Assembly (NCBI GenBank): GCA_002482505.1
Contig: DLGD01000006.1
Span: 1 to 55,917, forward strand
Direction of reading: 5' to 3'
DNA: 55,917 nt
DNA from: Christensenella sp. UBA7703
Lineage (GTDB): Bacteria > Bacillota > Clostridia > Christensenellales > CAG-138
The notes under the pieces were generated by a model. It saw nothing but the letters and a program-made list of their open reading frames with translations. It ran no database searches and was not told where the DNA came from. Positions within the stretch are counted from its first letter, which is position 1. Each line of letters opens with the position of its first letter. Positions 25,306-33,793 of this stretch are shown here, one piece after another. The translations under genes and the position numbers were made by a program.

Positions 25306-25803
25306 ATGAGAATTCTCGGAATCGATCCCGGCTACGCCATACTTGGCTACGGCGTCGTGGATGTTTCGGGAACGAAACTGACACCTGTCGATTACGGGGT
25401 CATCGAAACAACGCCGGATGAGCGGCTGCCGGAACGGCTCAACCGCCTCTATGACGGCACCTGCGCACTGATTGAGCGCTTTCATCCCGATATGGCGGTG
25501 TTTGAGGAGCTGTTTTTTTATCGCAACACGACTACCGCGCTTGCGGTTGGCGCGGGGCGCGGGGTAGCCATCCTCGCGGCGCAGCGGGCGAACATTCCGC
25601 TGTACGAATACACGCCGATGCAGATCAAGCTTGCGGTTACCGGTGACGGGCACGCGGACAAGCGCGCCGTGCAGAGCATGGTAAAGCTCTTGCTCTCGCT
25701 CAAAAATGTGCCAAAACCGGACGATGCGGCGGACGCGCTCGCGGCGGCAATCTGCCACGGCTGCACGATTGGCCCTGCAGCGGAAGAATACCGCATTCGA
25801 TAA
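25306..25803 (+). CDS. ruvC: Crossover junction endodeoxyribonuclease RuvC
   Basis: A 165-residue Holliday junction resolvase of the RNase H fold. The first catalytic Asp is Asp7 in ILGIDPG; the Glu in VFEELFFYRN and the Asp pair in PDDAADALAAA supply the rest of the metal site. It cuts branched DNA in the RuvABC complex. The ATG at 25306 gives the canonical start; nine earlier codons in frame lack a proper site. Confidence 0.96.
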   Translation: MRILGIDPGYAILGYGVVDVSGTKLTPVDYGVIETTPDERLPERLNRLYDGTCALIERFHPDMAVFEELFFYRNTTTALAVGAGRGVAILAAQRANIPLYEYTPMQIKLAVTGDGHADKRAVQSMVKLLLSLKNVPKPDDAADALAAAICHGCTIGPAAEEYRIR

Positions 25804-25824
25804 GACAGACGGAGGAACACGGTT

Positions 25825-26406
25825 TTGTACGCTTATATCAGCGGAATTGTTGACGAGATATTGACCGACCGCGCCGTGCTGGAAGCGGGCGGCGTCGGAT
25901 ATGAACTCTTTTGCAGCGCGATGACGCTCAAGCGCCTGCGCGTCGGGCAAAAGGAGCGGCTTTATACCCACCTGCACCTCGCGGAAGGAATCATGGCGCT
26001 CTATGGTTTCTATGAGCCGGAAGAAAAAGACATGTTCCGGCGGCTCCTGACCGTCACACGTGTTGGCCCGAAGCTTGCGCTCTCGGTCCTCTCCGTGCTC
26101 ACGCCAAGCGATGTGGCAGGCGCGATTGTCACCAACAACGCCGCGGCGTTTGACCGCGTCAGCGGGATGGGACGAAAGACTGCACAACGGGTGTTGCTGG
26201 AACTCAAGGAGCGCGTGGAGACCAGCGAGATGCTGGGGAACAGCGGCGCAAACGTGGATGCACCGGACATCCGCAGCGAGGCGGTTGCCGCGCTGGTTTC
26301 GCTGGGGTATGACGGGCTCGCGGCCGGCAAAGCAGTTGCTGCCATCGAGCAGGCGGACAGCGTGGAGACGCTGATCACAGCGGCGCTACGCAAGATGGCG
26401 AGATAA
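25825..26406 (+). CDS. ruvA: Holliday junction branch migration protein RuvA
   Basis: A 193-residue RuvA with an N-terminal OB domain (YAYISGIVDEIL), the paired helix-hairpin-helix region (VTRVGPKLALSVLS and VSGMGRKTAQRVLLELKERV) and a small C-terminal domain that contacts RuvB. The tetramer binds four-way junctions. The start codon is TTG at 25825, preceded by GGAGGAAC. Confidence 0.96.
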   Translation: MYAYISGIVDEILTDRAVLEAGGVGYELFCSAMTLKRLRVGQKERLYTHLHLAEGIMALYGFYEPEEKDMFRRLLTVTRVGPKLALSVLSVLTPSDVAGAIVTNNAAAFDRVSGMGRKTAQRVLLELKERVETSEMLGNSGANVDAPDIRSEAVAALVSLGYDGLAAGKAVAAIEQADSVETLITAALRKMAR

Positions 26407-26450
26407 ACCAGATTACAAAAGACTAAATTGACAGATAGACAAGGACGAGC

Positions 26451-27476
26451 ATGGACGAACGCCTGATCAGCTCCTCGATGCGCGAGGACGAAGCAAAAAC
26501 GGAATATTCCCTTCGCCCGCGTACTCTGGCCGAATACATCGGACAGCACGCGGTGAAGGATCACATGCGCATCTATATCGACGCGGCGCTCAAACGCAGC
26601 GAACCGCTTGACCATGCGATTTTTTATGGACCGCCGGGGCTTGGGAAAACCACGCTTGCGGGCATTGTAGCAAACGAGATGGGCGTTTCCCTCCGCGTGA
26701 CCAGCGGGCCTGCGATCACACACGCAGGCGATTTGGCCGCGCTTTTGACCAACCTTGCGCCGGGCGACGTACTTTTCATCGACGAAATCCACCGCCTCAA
26801 CGCAAATGTGGAAGAGGTGCTCTATCCCGCGATGGAGGATTTTGCGCTGGATATCATCATCGGCAAAGGACCTTCCGCGCGAAGCATCCGGCTGGATTTG
26901 CCGAAGTTTACGCTCATAGGCGCGACCACGCGAATGGGACTATTGACCTCGCCGCTGCGCGATCGCTTCGGCATCAAGGAGCAGCTTGCGATGTACGATT
27001 CGGAATCGCTCATGGAGATCATCGTGCGCAGTGCGGGAATTCTCGGCATCGCGATCTCCGAAGAAGGTGCGGTTGAAATCGGCTCCCGCGCGCGGGGGAC
27101 ACCGCGCGTAGCCAACAGACTCCTCCGACGCATCCGCGACTATGCGGAGGTGCGAAAGGACGGCATCATCGACCTGGATTCCGCGAAGGAAGGCCTCGAC
27201 ATGCTCGGCGTGGACGAACTCGGGCTGGACGAGGTGGACAGGCGCATGCTGGAAACCATGATCGTGAAATTCTGCGGGCGTCCGGTCGGACTCGATACCA
27301 TTGCGGCGGCGACCGGCGAAGACGCAACCACGATTGAAGATGTATATGAACCTTATCTGCTGCGGCTTGGCTTTCTTGCGCGGACACCGCGCGGACGCAT
27401 TGTGATGCCCGCGGGCTATGCGCACATGGGATACCAAAGCGACACGCAGCAGCTGAAACTGGAGGTTGAAGAATGA
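26451..27476 (+). CDS. ruvB: Holliday junction branch migration helicase RuvB
   Basis: A 341-residue AAA+ motor. Walker A GPPGLGKT is at residues 60-67, Walker B DEIH at 111-114, the sensor GATTR follows, and the C-terminal winged helix ends the protein. It drives branch migration with RuvA. Its stop codon overlaps the start of the 846-residue repeat protein by four bases. Confidence 0.97.
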   Translation: MDERLISSSMREDEAKTEYSLRPRTLAEYIGQHAVKDHMRIYIDAALKRSEPLDHAIFYGPPGLGKTTLAGIVANEMGVSLRVTSGPAITHAGDLAALLTNLAPGDVLFIDEIHRLNANVEEVLYPAMEDFALDIIIGKGPSARSIRLDLPKFTLIGATTRMGLLTSPLRDRFGIKEQLAMYDSESLMEIIVRSAGILGIAISEEGAVEIGSRARGTPRVANRLLRRIRDYAEVRKDGIIDLDSAKEGLDMLGVDELGLDEVDRRMLETMIVKFCGRPVGLDTIAAATGEDATTIEDVYEPYLLRLGFLARTPRGRIVMPAGYAHMGYQSDTQQLKLEVEE

Positions 27477-30013
27477 AACGCAGGGATATGAAACTCCTCC
27501 TGGAAGAACGTTTTGAGCGTATTGCGTTGCTGGAAACGCGCATCGACACCATGGATCAACTGGTGGAGGGCTATCGCGTGCGCGAGCAGTCGATTTTTGA
27601 CACACTCAGCGCCGCAAAAGAGAACGCGACGAAGATGCTGGAGCGGGCAAAGGCGGAAGGCGCGCAGATTCGCGCGGAGGCGGAAGCCGTACTCCAAGAC
27701 GCGGAACAGGTACGCTTAAGCGCCCGCGCGGAAGCGGAGGCGCTGCTTGCGGACGCGATTCACACCGCAAACACGCTCAAAGCCGAGGCGGAGAAGAAGG
27801 GCAACGAGATGACCGCCACCATCAAGGCGGACAGCGAACGTATGCTTCGCGACGCGGAGATCATCAAGCGTGAATATGAAGAGATGGTCGATTCATTCAA
27901 CGCCATGCTTGAGCAAAACGCAAGCGAACTGGAGATTACCGCGGCCCGCTTTGGCGAGTTTGTGAAAAACCGCAAGATTGACCGCACGGAGGCGCGGCTC
28001 GACGGCAATGCCTTCTATAAGTCCGTCGGCGAGATGAGCGACGCAAACCTGCCCGACGCAAGCGGGGACCCGTCTCTTTTGATGCAGAACATCTACCGCA
28101 TCCAGAACCGCCCGCTGCCGGAGGATCGGATTGAGACGCCTGCGCAGGCGGAAGAAGCAGCGCCTAAAACGCAGGAAGCGCCCGCGCAAAAGCCGGAATT
28201 CCCGATGGAAGACGGCAACGGCGCGGACGAGCGTCAGGTGGCGGAGCCGTATTCCGAGCAAGCGTGGGCCAACGAGTCACAAGAGAGCGAGAGCGAACCG
28301 CAGGCGGAGTTTACACGCGTATACAATGACGATTACGCAAAGACGGACTATACCGTCCAGAGTGAAGAATGCGCCGTGACTCAAGAAGACGCAAAATACG
28401 CCTTTGACGAGATTGTATCCGGTCAGGAGCCAGCGGGAGATGCTGCAGCTGCCGCAATTCCGCTTGGCAGCGCGGCGCTTGCGGCGGACATTGCCGAAAA
28501 ACCGCTTTCAGATGTTTCCCGCGCAATGGACGAGTATTTTGACAAGGCATTTGACCCGGATGGCAAAATAGCGCAGGACGCGGAGCCGCAGGAAGCGGCA
28601 CAAGGCGCCGAAAACAATTCGCCGGAGCAAGCCGAGGTTACTGCCTCTGAGCAGCCGGATGCAAGCAAGGTCGCGCCGGAACCGTATTCCGAGCAAGCCT
28701 GGGTGCAGAGCAGCTTCGCCAGCGACCACGAGCCGCAAGCAGAAGGCGCTTTGTTTGCCGACGCAAACGCATACGCAGATGAAACCGCGAAGCAAGCGGC
28801 GTACGCTCCCGCGCCTGTTTCCGCAAGTGAGGTGGACAGCGCGCTTGACGACTACCTTGCGCAGCTCGATGCATTTGTGCCAACGGCGCCGAACGCACCT
28901 GTTGGAGCAACCCCGCCGGAACCGTATTCCGAACAAGCATGGGCGCAGAGCGCAACCACCAGCGAACATGAACCGCAAGCCGAAGGCGCGCTGTTCGTCG
29001 ACACGTTTACGTTTACACCCGAATCGCTGCAGACAAAATTGCCGGAAGATGCCATCCCAAGCGGCGAACCCGTCTTGGCAAGTGATGTGGACAGCGCGTT
29101 TGACGATTATCTTTCACAAATTGGCGACATCCCGAATGTTGCGCCAACGGCAGCCGCAGCTGCGGAACCGTATTCCGAGCTGGCATGGGCGCAGAGCAGC
29201 GTAGCCAGCGGCCATGAACCGCAGGCGGAAGGCGCGTTATTTGGCGACATCGACTCTTATTTGAATGATTCTTTAAAACAAAATGATTCTGTGCAGGCAG
29301 CAGTTCCTGTTTACGAGACTGCTGTTGCAAGCGGCGATCCCGTCTCCGCGAACGAAGCGGAGAGCGCGTTTGACGATTATCTTGCGCAAAGCAGCAGCGA
29401 CATACCCGCCGCGCCAACAACACCGATTGCACCAGAGCCGTATTCCGAGCAGGCATGGGCGCAGAGCGCGGCGGTGAGCGAATACGAACCGCAGGCGGAA
29501 GGTGCGCTGTTTGGCGATATCGATTCTTATTTGAACGATTCGCTCAAACAGAAGGATGGATTCAAAGCGAGTGCATTTGTTCCGGAAGTTGCTCCCGCTG
29601 TCGAAGCACCATTCGCAGGCGGTGAGCCTGTCTTGGCAAGCGAGGCGGAGAGCGCGTTTGACGATTATCTTGCGCAAAGCAACAGCGACATACCCGCCGT
29701 GCCAACAACACCGGTTGCACCGGAGCCGTATTCCGAGCAGGCATGGGCGCAGAGCGCGGCAATGAGCGCATATGAACCGCAGGCGGAGGGAGATTCCCTT
29801 CTTTCCGGTATCGCGGAAGAAGAGGAAGAGCCGGAGCCCGCGCCCGCGCCGCGCCGCTATAACGAATATGGCGAGATTCGCGAGTGGGAGCCGGAACCCG
29901 AACCCGATATGGAAGACATACCGACTGTATCACGCTTTATGGGTGAGTCCGGCGGCAGCGATGAAATCTCTCTGGATCAATTGCTCGACGAAATCATCAA
30001 AGCCGGAGAATAA
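27473..30013 (+). CDS. Coiled-coil protein with six EPYSEQAW repeats (DivIVA-like N-terminus), unknown function
   Basis: An 846-residue, strongly acidic protein that I do not recognise. Residues about 5-175 are a long charged coiled coil resembling DivIVA/SepF-type scaffolds or apolipoprotein-like rods. The rest is low-complexity and holds six copies of a motif beginning EPYSEQAWAQS and continuing SxxEPQAEGALF, at residues 258, 403, 483, 565, 655 and 751. Between copies a second motif, S(A/E)xDDYLAQ, recurs five times. The C-terminus is Glu/Pro-rich and ends with a short helix, ISLDQLLDEIIKAGE. There is no signal peptide or membrane segment. It is coupled to ruvB by a four-base overlap. A cytoskeletal or cell-pole scaffold is a guess. 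Confidence 0.8.
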   Translation: MKRRDMKLLLEERFERIALLETRIDTMDQLVEGYRVREQSIFDTLSAAKENATKMLERAKAEGAQIRAEAEAVLQDAEQVRLSARAEAEALLADAIHTANTLKAEAEKKGNEMTATIKADSERMLRDAEIIKREYEEMVDSFNAMLEQNASELEITAARFGEFVKNRKIDRTEARLDGNAFYKSVGEMSDANLPDASGDPSLLMQNIYRIQNRPLPEDRIETPAQAEEAAPKTQEAPAQKPEFPMEDGNGADERQVAEPYSEQAWANESQESESEPQAEFTRVYNDDYAKTDYTVQSEECAVTQEDAKYAFDEIVSGQEPAGDAAAAAIPLGSAALAADIAEKPLSDVSRAMDEYFDKAFDPDGKIAQDAEPQEAAQGAENNSPEQAEVTASEQPDASKVAPEPYSEQAWVQSSFASDHEPQAEGALFADANAYADETAKQAAYAPAPVSASEVDSALDDYLAQLDAFVPTAPNAPVGATPPEPYSEQAWAQSATTSEHEPQAEGALFVDTFTFTPESLQTKLPEDAIPSGEPVLASDVDSAFDDYLSQIGDIPNVAPTAAAAAEPYSELAWAQSSVASGHEPQAEGALFGDIDSYLNDSLKQNDSVQAAVPVYETAVASGDPVSANEAESAFDDYLAQSSSDIPAAPTTPIAPEPYSEQAWAQSAAVSEYEPQAEGALFGDIDSYLNDSLKQKDGFKASAFVPEVAPAVEAPFAGGEPVLASEAESAFDDYLAQSNSDIPAVPTTPVAPEPYSEQAWAQSAAMSAYEPQAEGDSLLSGIAEEEEEPEPAPAPRRYNEYGEIREWEPEPEPDMEDIPTVSRFMGESGGSDEISLDQLLDEIIKAGE
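28244..29820 (+). repeat. Six imperfect in-frame repeats inside the coiled-coil gene
   Basis: Units start with a GA(A/G)-CCG-TAT-TCC-GAG segment at 28244, 28679, 28919, 29165, 29435 and 29723. Distances are 435, 240, 246, 270 and 288 bases. The repeats keep the reading frame and differ by scattered substitutions, with copies four and five the most alike. Confidence 0.85.
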
Positions 30014-30050
30014 AGACTTTTACCTGAATAGATTCTCAGGAGGTTTGCAC

Positions 30051-30599
30051 ATGAACTTGAAAAATATCGACCAAAAGCAACTGATCACCATCCTGCTCTG
30101 CGCGGTAGGCACATTCATTCTCTCGCTGATTCGCGTACAGGCGGACGCAACCACTTCCGCACTCGGTGACGTGAATGCCTATGCTTCTCTGCAGGACGTT
30201 GGTATTTTTGTCTCCATCATGGCGCTCGGTTCCCCTTGGGGCATCGTCGCGCCGGTGTTCGGCATCGTCATTGGCGATATCGTGATGGGTAGCAAGAACT
30301 TCATCATCGGAAACATCCTGATCCGCAGCATTATGGCGCTGTTTTTGCTTGCGTTTGCCGCCAAGGTAGACGACTGGAAAAAGAGCTTTGTCATCGCCGG
30401 CATTACGGAGGCGATGATGCTCGTGTTGTTCATCGTATACGACTTTGTGATCATCCGTGAGTTTGCGGTGGTCGGTATCACGCTGCTGATGCAGCTGCTC
30501 CAGGGCGTGGTCTGCGCGGTGCTCGGCGCGGTGCTGCTGCGCTATATGCCGGTGATGCAGCCGGATAAGATGCTGGAGATTCGCCGTCCTGTCGACTGA
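30051..30599 (+). CDS. ECF transporter S-component-like membrane protein
   Basis: A 182-residue protein with about five hydrophobic segments: residues near 10-26, 45-75, 83-102, 112-133 and 138-160. The pattern, with a GSPWGIVAPVFGIVIGDIVMGS loop-like region (split here across two segments), resembles the substrate-binding S-components of ECF vitamin transporters, which use shared A and T subunits encoded elsewhere. No ECF ATPase genes are in this window. The start follows CAGGAGG. The substrate cannot be inferred; a general membrane protein of unknown role is the alternative. Confidence 0.6.
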   Translation: MNLKNIDQKQLITILLCAVGTFILSLIRVQADATTSALGDVNAYASLQDVGIFVSIMALGSPWGIVAPVFGIVIGDIVMGSKNFIIGNILIRSIMALFLLAFAAKVDDWKKSFVIAGITEAMMLVLFIVYDFVIIREFAVVGITLLMQLLQGVVCAVLGAVLLRYMPVMQPDKMLEIRRPVD

Positions 30600-30659
30600 G
30601 CGGGACGCGTTGGCTGAGCCGGATACAATGGTTCGCTCCGGCTGACGATCGGAGGCAAT

Positions 30660-31388
30660 ATGTTTTTAACCGTATTGGGTCGCCATGGCCCGTATCCGCG
30701 TCCGGGTGGTGCTTGCAGCGGATATTTCATCGAGGACGGGCCAACGCGCGTTCTGGTAGACTGCGGCAGCGGCGTGCTCTCGCGATTAATGGAACATGTG
30801 CACCCGGCGCATCTGGACGCAATCGTGCTCTCGCACCTGCATTTTGACCATTGCTCCGACCTGCTCGTGATGCGTTATGCGCTGGATCAACAGGATGTGC
30901 GCGAGGGGGAGGAGAAGCGGCGCGTGCCGCTCTATACCCCCGCAGAACCGTTTGAAACGCTTAAAACGATCACAACGGGCGCGCTCTTTTTCCAGCACAC
31001 GGTCAAGGGCGGGGATGAATTACAGATCGGCAATCTGCATTTTTCGTTTGTGCCGATGGCGCACCCCGTGCCGACCAACGGTATGCGGATCACCGGCGCG
31101 GACGGCGCGACACTCTTTTTCACCGGGGACACGAAGCCGTATCCCGGCATGGAAGTTGGGGCAATGGGCGCGGACGCGCTGCTCGCGGATTCGTGCTTTG
31201 TGGACGAAGCGCAGACAGGCCCGCACCTGAACGCGAAGGAAGCCTGCGCGCTTGCGCGAAACGCGGGAGTGAAGACGCTCTATCTCACGCATCTTTGGGG
31301 AAAGTATGATACCGAAGAGGCGATGAAAAAAGAGATTGACTTTTCACCCGCGTTTGTGGTAAAAGAACGAGGGAAATATTGTATTTAG
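30660..31388 (+). CDS. MBL-fold metallo-hydrolase
   Basis: A 242-residue metallo-beta-lactamase-fold enzyme. The metal motif HLHFDH is at residues 59-64, preceded by LVDCGSG, and further ligands are in MAHPVPTNG, FTGDTK and YLTHLW. It lacks the RNase Z exosite and is more like the phosphodiesterase/hydrolase MBL proteins of unknown substrate. CGGAGG lies before the ATG. The last codons fall within a 67-bp tandem repeat, so the C-terminal ERGKYCI may have been altered by that duplication. Confidence 0.85.
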   Translation: MFLTVLGRHGPYPRPGGACSGYFIEDGPTRVLVDCGSGVLSRLMEHVHPAHLDAIVLSHLHFDHCSDLLVMRYALDQQDVREGEEKRRVPLYTPAEPFETLKTITTGALFFQHTVKGGDELQIGNLHFSFVPMAHPVPTNGMRITGADGATLFFTGDTKPYPGMEVGAMGADALLADSCFVDEAQTGPHLNAKEACALARNAGVKTLYLTHLWGKYDTEEAMKKEIDFSPAFVVKERGKYCI

Positions 31389-31520
31389 ATGCAATTGACC
31401 AGACGCGCATCAGATGACCGGTTTTGTTGATGGACGAGGGAAATACTGTATTTAGACACAATTGACCAGACACGCATCAAATGGACGGTTTTGTTGATGG
31501 ACGAGGGCGATATTGTATAG
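31366..31520. repeat. 67-bp tandem repeat, about 2.3 copies
   Basis: A unit starting ACGAGGGAAATA begins at 31367, recurs at 31434 and again, partial, at 31501, each 67 bases apart. Copies one and two match at most positions, including AATTGACCAGAC and GGTTTTGTTGATGGAC. Copy one contains the 3' end and stop of the MBL gene. The array fills part of the 345-base gap before pgk. Confidence 0.85.
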
Positions 31521-31523
31521 AAA

Positions 31524-31553
31524 CAATGTTTGGGTTTTGAAAATCCAACATTG
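31524..31553. other. Near-perfect palindrome before pgk
   Basis: CAATGTTTGGGTTTT (31524-31538) folds on AAAATCCAACATTG (31540-31553) with one bulged T and one G-T pair. There is no T-run, so it is not a standard terminator; it could be a regulator site or an RNA stem ending the MBL transcript. The rest of 31554-31679 shows nothing I recognise. Confidence 0.55.
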
Positions 31554-31679
31554 CTTAATATCAGTATTTGGCGGCAGTTCGCGCGTTCGCACGCGGTTCC
31601 GCCCACTTTCCGTGTGCCGCAGCAGGGTAAAAATTCCCTGATTCCGGTCTGCTTTTCTGTTCAAACAACGGGAAGCATG

Positions 31680-31690
31680 TTATAATAAAT
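31680..31690 (+). promoter_or_regulatory. Probable -10 region for pgk
   Basis: TTATAATAAAT at 31680-31690 contains TATAAT (31681-31686), 48 bases before the pgk start. The -35 is poor (TTCAAA at 15 bases or TGTTCA at 17), so activity is uncertain. Confidence 0.45.
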
Positions 31691-31733
31691 CGATAAAAAG
31701 TGATTGAATATAAAAATACGGAGGAATACCACC

Positions 31734-32918
31734 ATGGCGAAGAAAACAATTGAGGATGTTGATGTCGCAGGGAAACGCGTGCTTGTGCGTGTGGACTTCA
31801 ACGTTCCCCTCACTCCCGAAGGCAAAGTTGGAGACGACAAGCGCATTGTCGCCGCGCTCCCGACGATTCAATATCTGCTTGACCACAAAGCGAAGGTCAT
31901 CCTTTGCTCCCACCTTGGTCGCCCGAAAGGCGTGACCCCCGAGTTTTCTCTTGCCCCCGTTGGAGAGCGCCTGAGCGAACTCCTGCCGGATACACGTATC
32001 TGGATGGCGGACGACTGCATCGGGGAGTCTGTGAAGGCCACGGTTGACGACATGAAGGAAGGCGAAATCGTACTCCTCGAGAACGTTCGCTTCCATCCCG
32101 AAGAAGAAAAGAATGATCCCGCGTTTGCCAAAGAACTGGCAAGCCTTGCGGAACTGTATGTGTCTGACGCATTTGGCACCGTGCACCGCGCACATGCCTC
32201 CACGGCAGGCGTTGCCGCCTATCTGCCCGCGGTAGCAGGCTTCTTGATCGGCAAAGAACTCGGCATCATGGGCAAAGCGCTGGAAGATCCGGAGCGTCCG
32301 TTTGTCGCCATCCTCGGTGGCGCGAAGGTCTCCGATAAGATCGGCGTGATCACAAACCTGCTCGACAAGTGTGATTCGCTGATCATCGGCGGCGGTATGG
32401 CGTATACCTTCTTCAAGGCGCAGGGCTACGAAATCGGCACTTCTCTGCTGGATGCGGACAGCGTTGAACTGGCGAAGGGTATTATGGAAAAGGCGAAAGC
32501 CAAGGGCGTGAACTTCCTGCTGCCGGTTGACAACGTGGTTGCGACCGCTTATGCACCGGACGCGGAACACAAAATCGTGGATTCCTGCTGCATGCCGGCG
32601 GACTGGATGGGGCTCGACATCGGACCCAAGACCTGCGAACTCTTCCGCAAGACGATTGTGGAAGCAAAGACCGTTATCTGGAACGGCCCCATGGGCGTGT
32701 TCGAGATGCCGGCGTTCGCAGAAGGCACCCGTGCGGTTGCCGCGGCCTGCGCGGATTGCAAGGGTACTACGATCATCGGTGGCGGCGACTCTGCCTCCGC
32801 AGTGAAAAAGCTCGGCTTTGCCAAGCAGATGACGCATATCTCCACCGGCGGTGGCGCTTCCCTCGAATTCCTCGAGGGTAAAGTTCTCCCCGGCGTGGCT
32901 GTGCTCAACGACAAGTAA
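31734..32918 (+). CDS. pgk: Phosphoglycerate kinase
   Basis: A 394-residue glycolytic kinase transferring phosphate from 1,3-bisphosphoglycerate to ADP. Landmarks: RVLVRVDFNVPLTPEGK near the N-terminus, HLGRPKG, the hinge region FVAILGGAKVSDKIGV and the nucleotide-site GGGDSASAV. The ATG at 31734 has ACGGAGGA before it; an in-frame Met ten codons earlier has none. It opens the glycolytic group pgk-tpiA-gpmI; gap is not adjacent. Confidence 0.98.
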   Translation: MAKKTIEDVDVAGKRVLVRVDFNVPLTPEGKVGDDKRIVAALPTIQYLLDHKAKVILCSHLGRPKGVTPEFSLAPVGERLSELLPDTRIWMADDCIGESVKATVDDMKEGEIVLLENVRFHPEEEKNDPAFAKELASLAELYVSDAFGTVHRAHASTAGVAAYLPAVAGFLIGKELGIMGKALEDPERPFVAILGGAKVSDKIGVITNLLDKCDSLIIGGGMAYTFFKAQGYEIGTSLLDADSVELAKGIMEKAKAKGVNFLLPVDNVVATAYAPDAEHKIVDSCCMPADWMGLDIGPKTCELFRKTIVEAKTVIWNGPMGVFEMPAFAEGTRAVAAACADCKGTTIIGGGDSASAVKKLGFAKQMTHISTGGGASLEFLEGKVLPGVAVLNDK

Positions 32919-32932
32919 GCAAGACCATTGTC

Positions 32933-32966
32933 CGCCGGAGCGCATATCGCACTCCGGCGGTTTTTG
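32933..32966 (+). terminator. Terminator or attenuating hairpin after pgk
   Basis: CCGCCGGAG (32933-32941) pairs with CTCCGGCGG (32953-32961), followed by five T. It lies between pgk and tpiA, so tpiA and gpmI may be transcribed at a lower level or from another start. Confidence 0.85.
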
Positions 32967-33046
32967 AAATTGTTTTTGAGATCGGAATATACCGGTTCAT
33001 TCTGTAAATTTTAATAAAACAACGCAAATTGAAAGGAATCATCATC

Positions 33047-33793
33047 ATGAGAAAACCGATCATCGCAGGCAACTGGAAGATGAATATGACCCCCGCGGAA
33101 GCAGAGCGCCTCGTCGCCGAGCTGATTCCGCTGCTGAAGGACGCGGCATGCGAAGTCGTCGTCTGCCCGCCGTATGTCGATCTTGCACTCGTTGGCAAGC
33201 TGCTCGTCGGCACCAACATCAAGCTTGGCGCGCAGAATATCCACTGGGCTCCCAAAGGCGCCTTCACCGGCGAAATCAGCGCGGACATGCTGCTTGCCAT
33301 GGGCGTGAGCCACGCAATTGTTGGGCACAGCGAGCGCAGGCAGTATTTCGGCGAGACGGACGAGACCGTCAACAAGCGCGCGAAGGCCGCTCTGGAAGCG
33401 AACATTACGCCCATCATCTGCGTTGGCGAGAGCCTCGAACAGCGCGAGAGCGGCGTGACGGAGACCATCGTGAGCAAGCAGACCGTTGCAGCCCTCGCCG
33501 GCTTCAGCGCCGAGGAAGTCGTCCGCTCGGTGATCGCCTATGAACCCATCTGGGCCATCGGCACGGGCAAAACCGCAACCAACGAAGACGCGAACACGAC
33601 CATCAAGGTCATCCGCGACGCAATTGCGGGCGTGTACGGCCAGAAGGTTGCCGACGTAGTCCGGATTCAGTACGGCGGAAGCATGAACGCAAAGAACGCA
33701 ACCGAGCTCATGGCGATGCCGGAGATCGACGGCGGGCTTATCGGCGGCGCTTCGCTCAAGAGCGAAGATTTCTCAAAGGTGGTTCATTTCTAA
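33047..33793 (+). CDS. tpiA: Triosephosphate isomerase
   Basis: A 248-residue TIM barrel. The catalytic Lys is in IAGNWKMN (Lys11), the His in IVGHSERRQYFGE and the Glu in IAYEPIWAIGTGKTA. It interconverts dihydroxyacetone phosphate and glyceraldehyde 3-phosphate. The ATG at 33047 follows GAAAGGA. Its stop overlaps the gpmI start by one base (TAATG). Confidence 0.98.
   Translation: MRKPIIAGNWKMNMTPAEAERLVAELIPLLKDAACEVVVCPPYVDLALVGKLLVGTNIKLGAQNIHWAPKGAFTGEISADMLLAMGVSHAIVGHSERRQYFGETDETVNKRAKAALEANITPIICVGESLEQRESGVTETIVSKQTVAALAGFSAEEVVRSVIAYEPIWAIGTGKTATNEDANTTIKVIRDAIAGVYGQKVADVVRIQYGGSMNAKNATELMAMPEIDGGLIGGASLKSEDFSKVVHF

Noticed and set aside
28244..29820. Regularly spaced repeats considered as a CRISPR array
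   Set aside because: The repeats keep a long reading frame, are spaced 240-435 bases apart and encode a repeated peptide; not CRISPR.
31680..32945. Minus-strand frame of 421 codons opposite pgk
   Set aside because: Antisense to an unambiguous phosphoglycerate kinase; no start signals.
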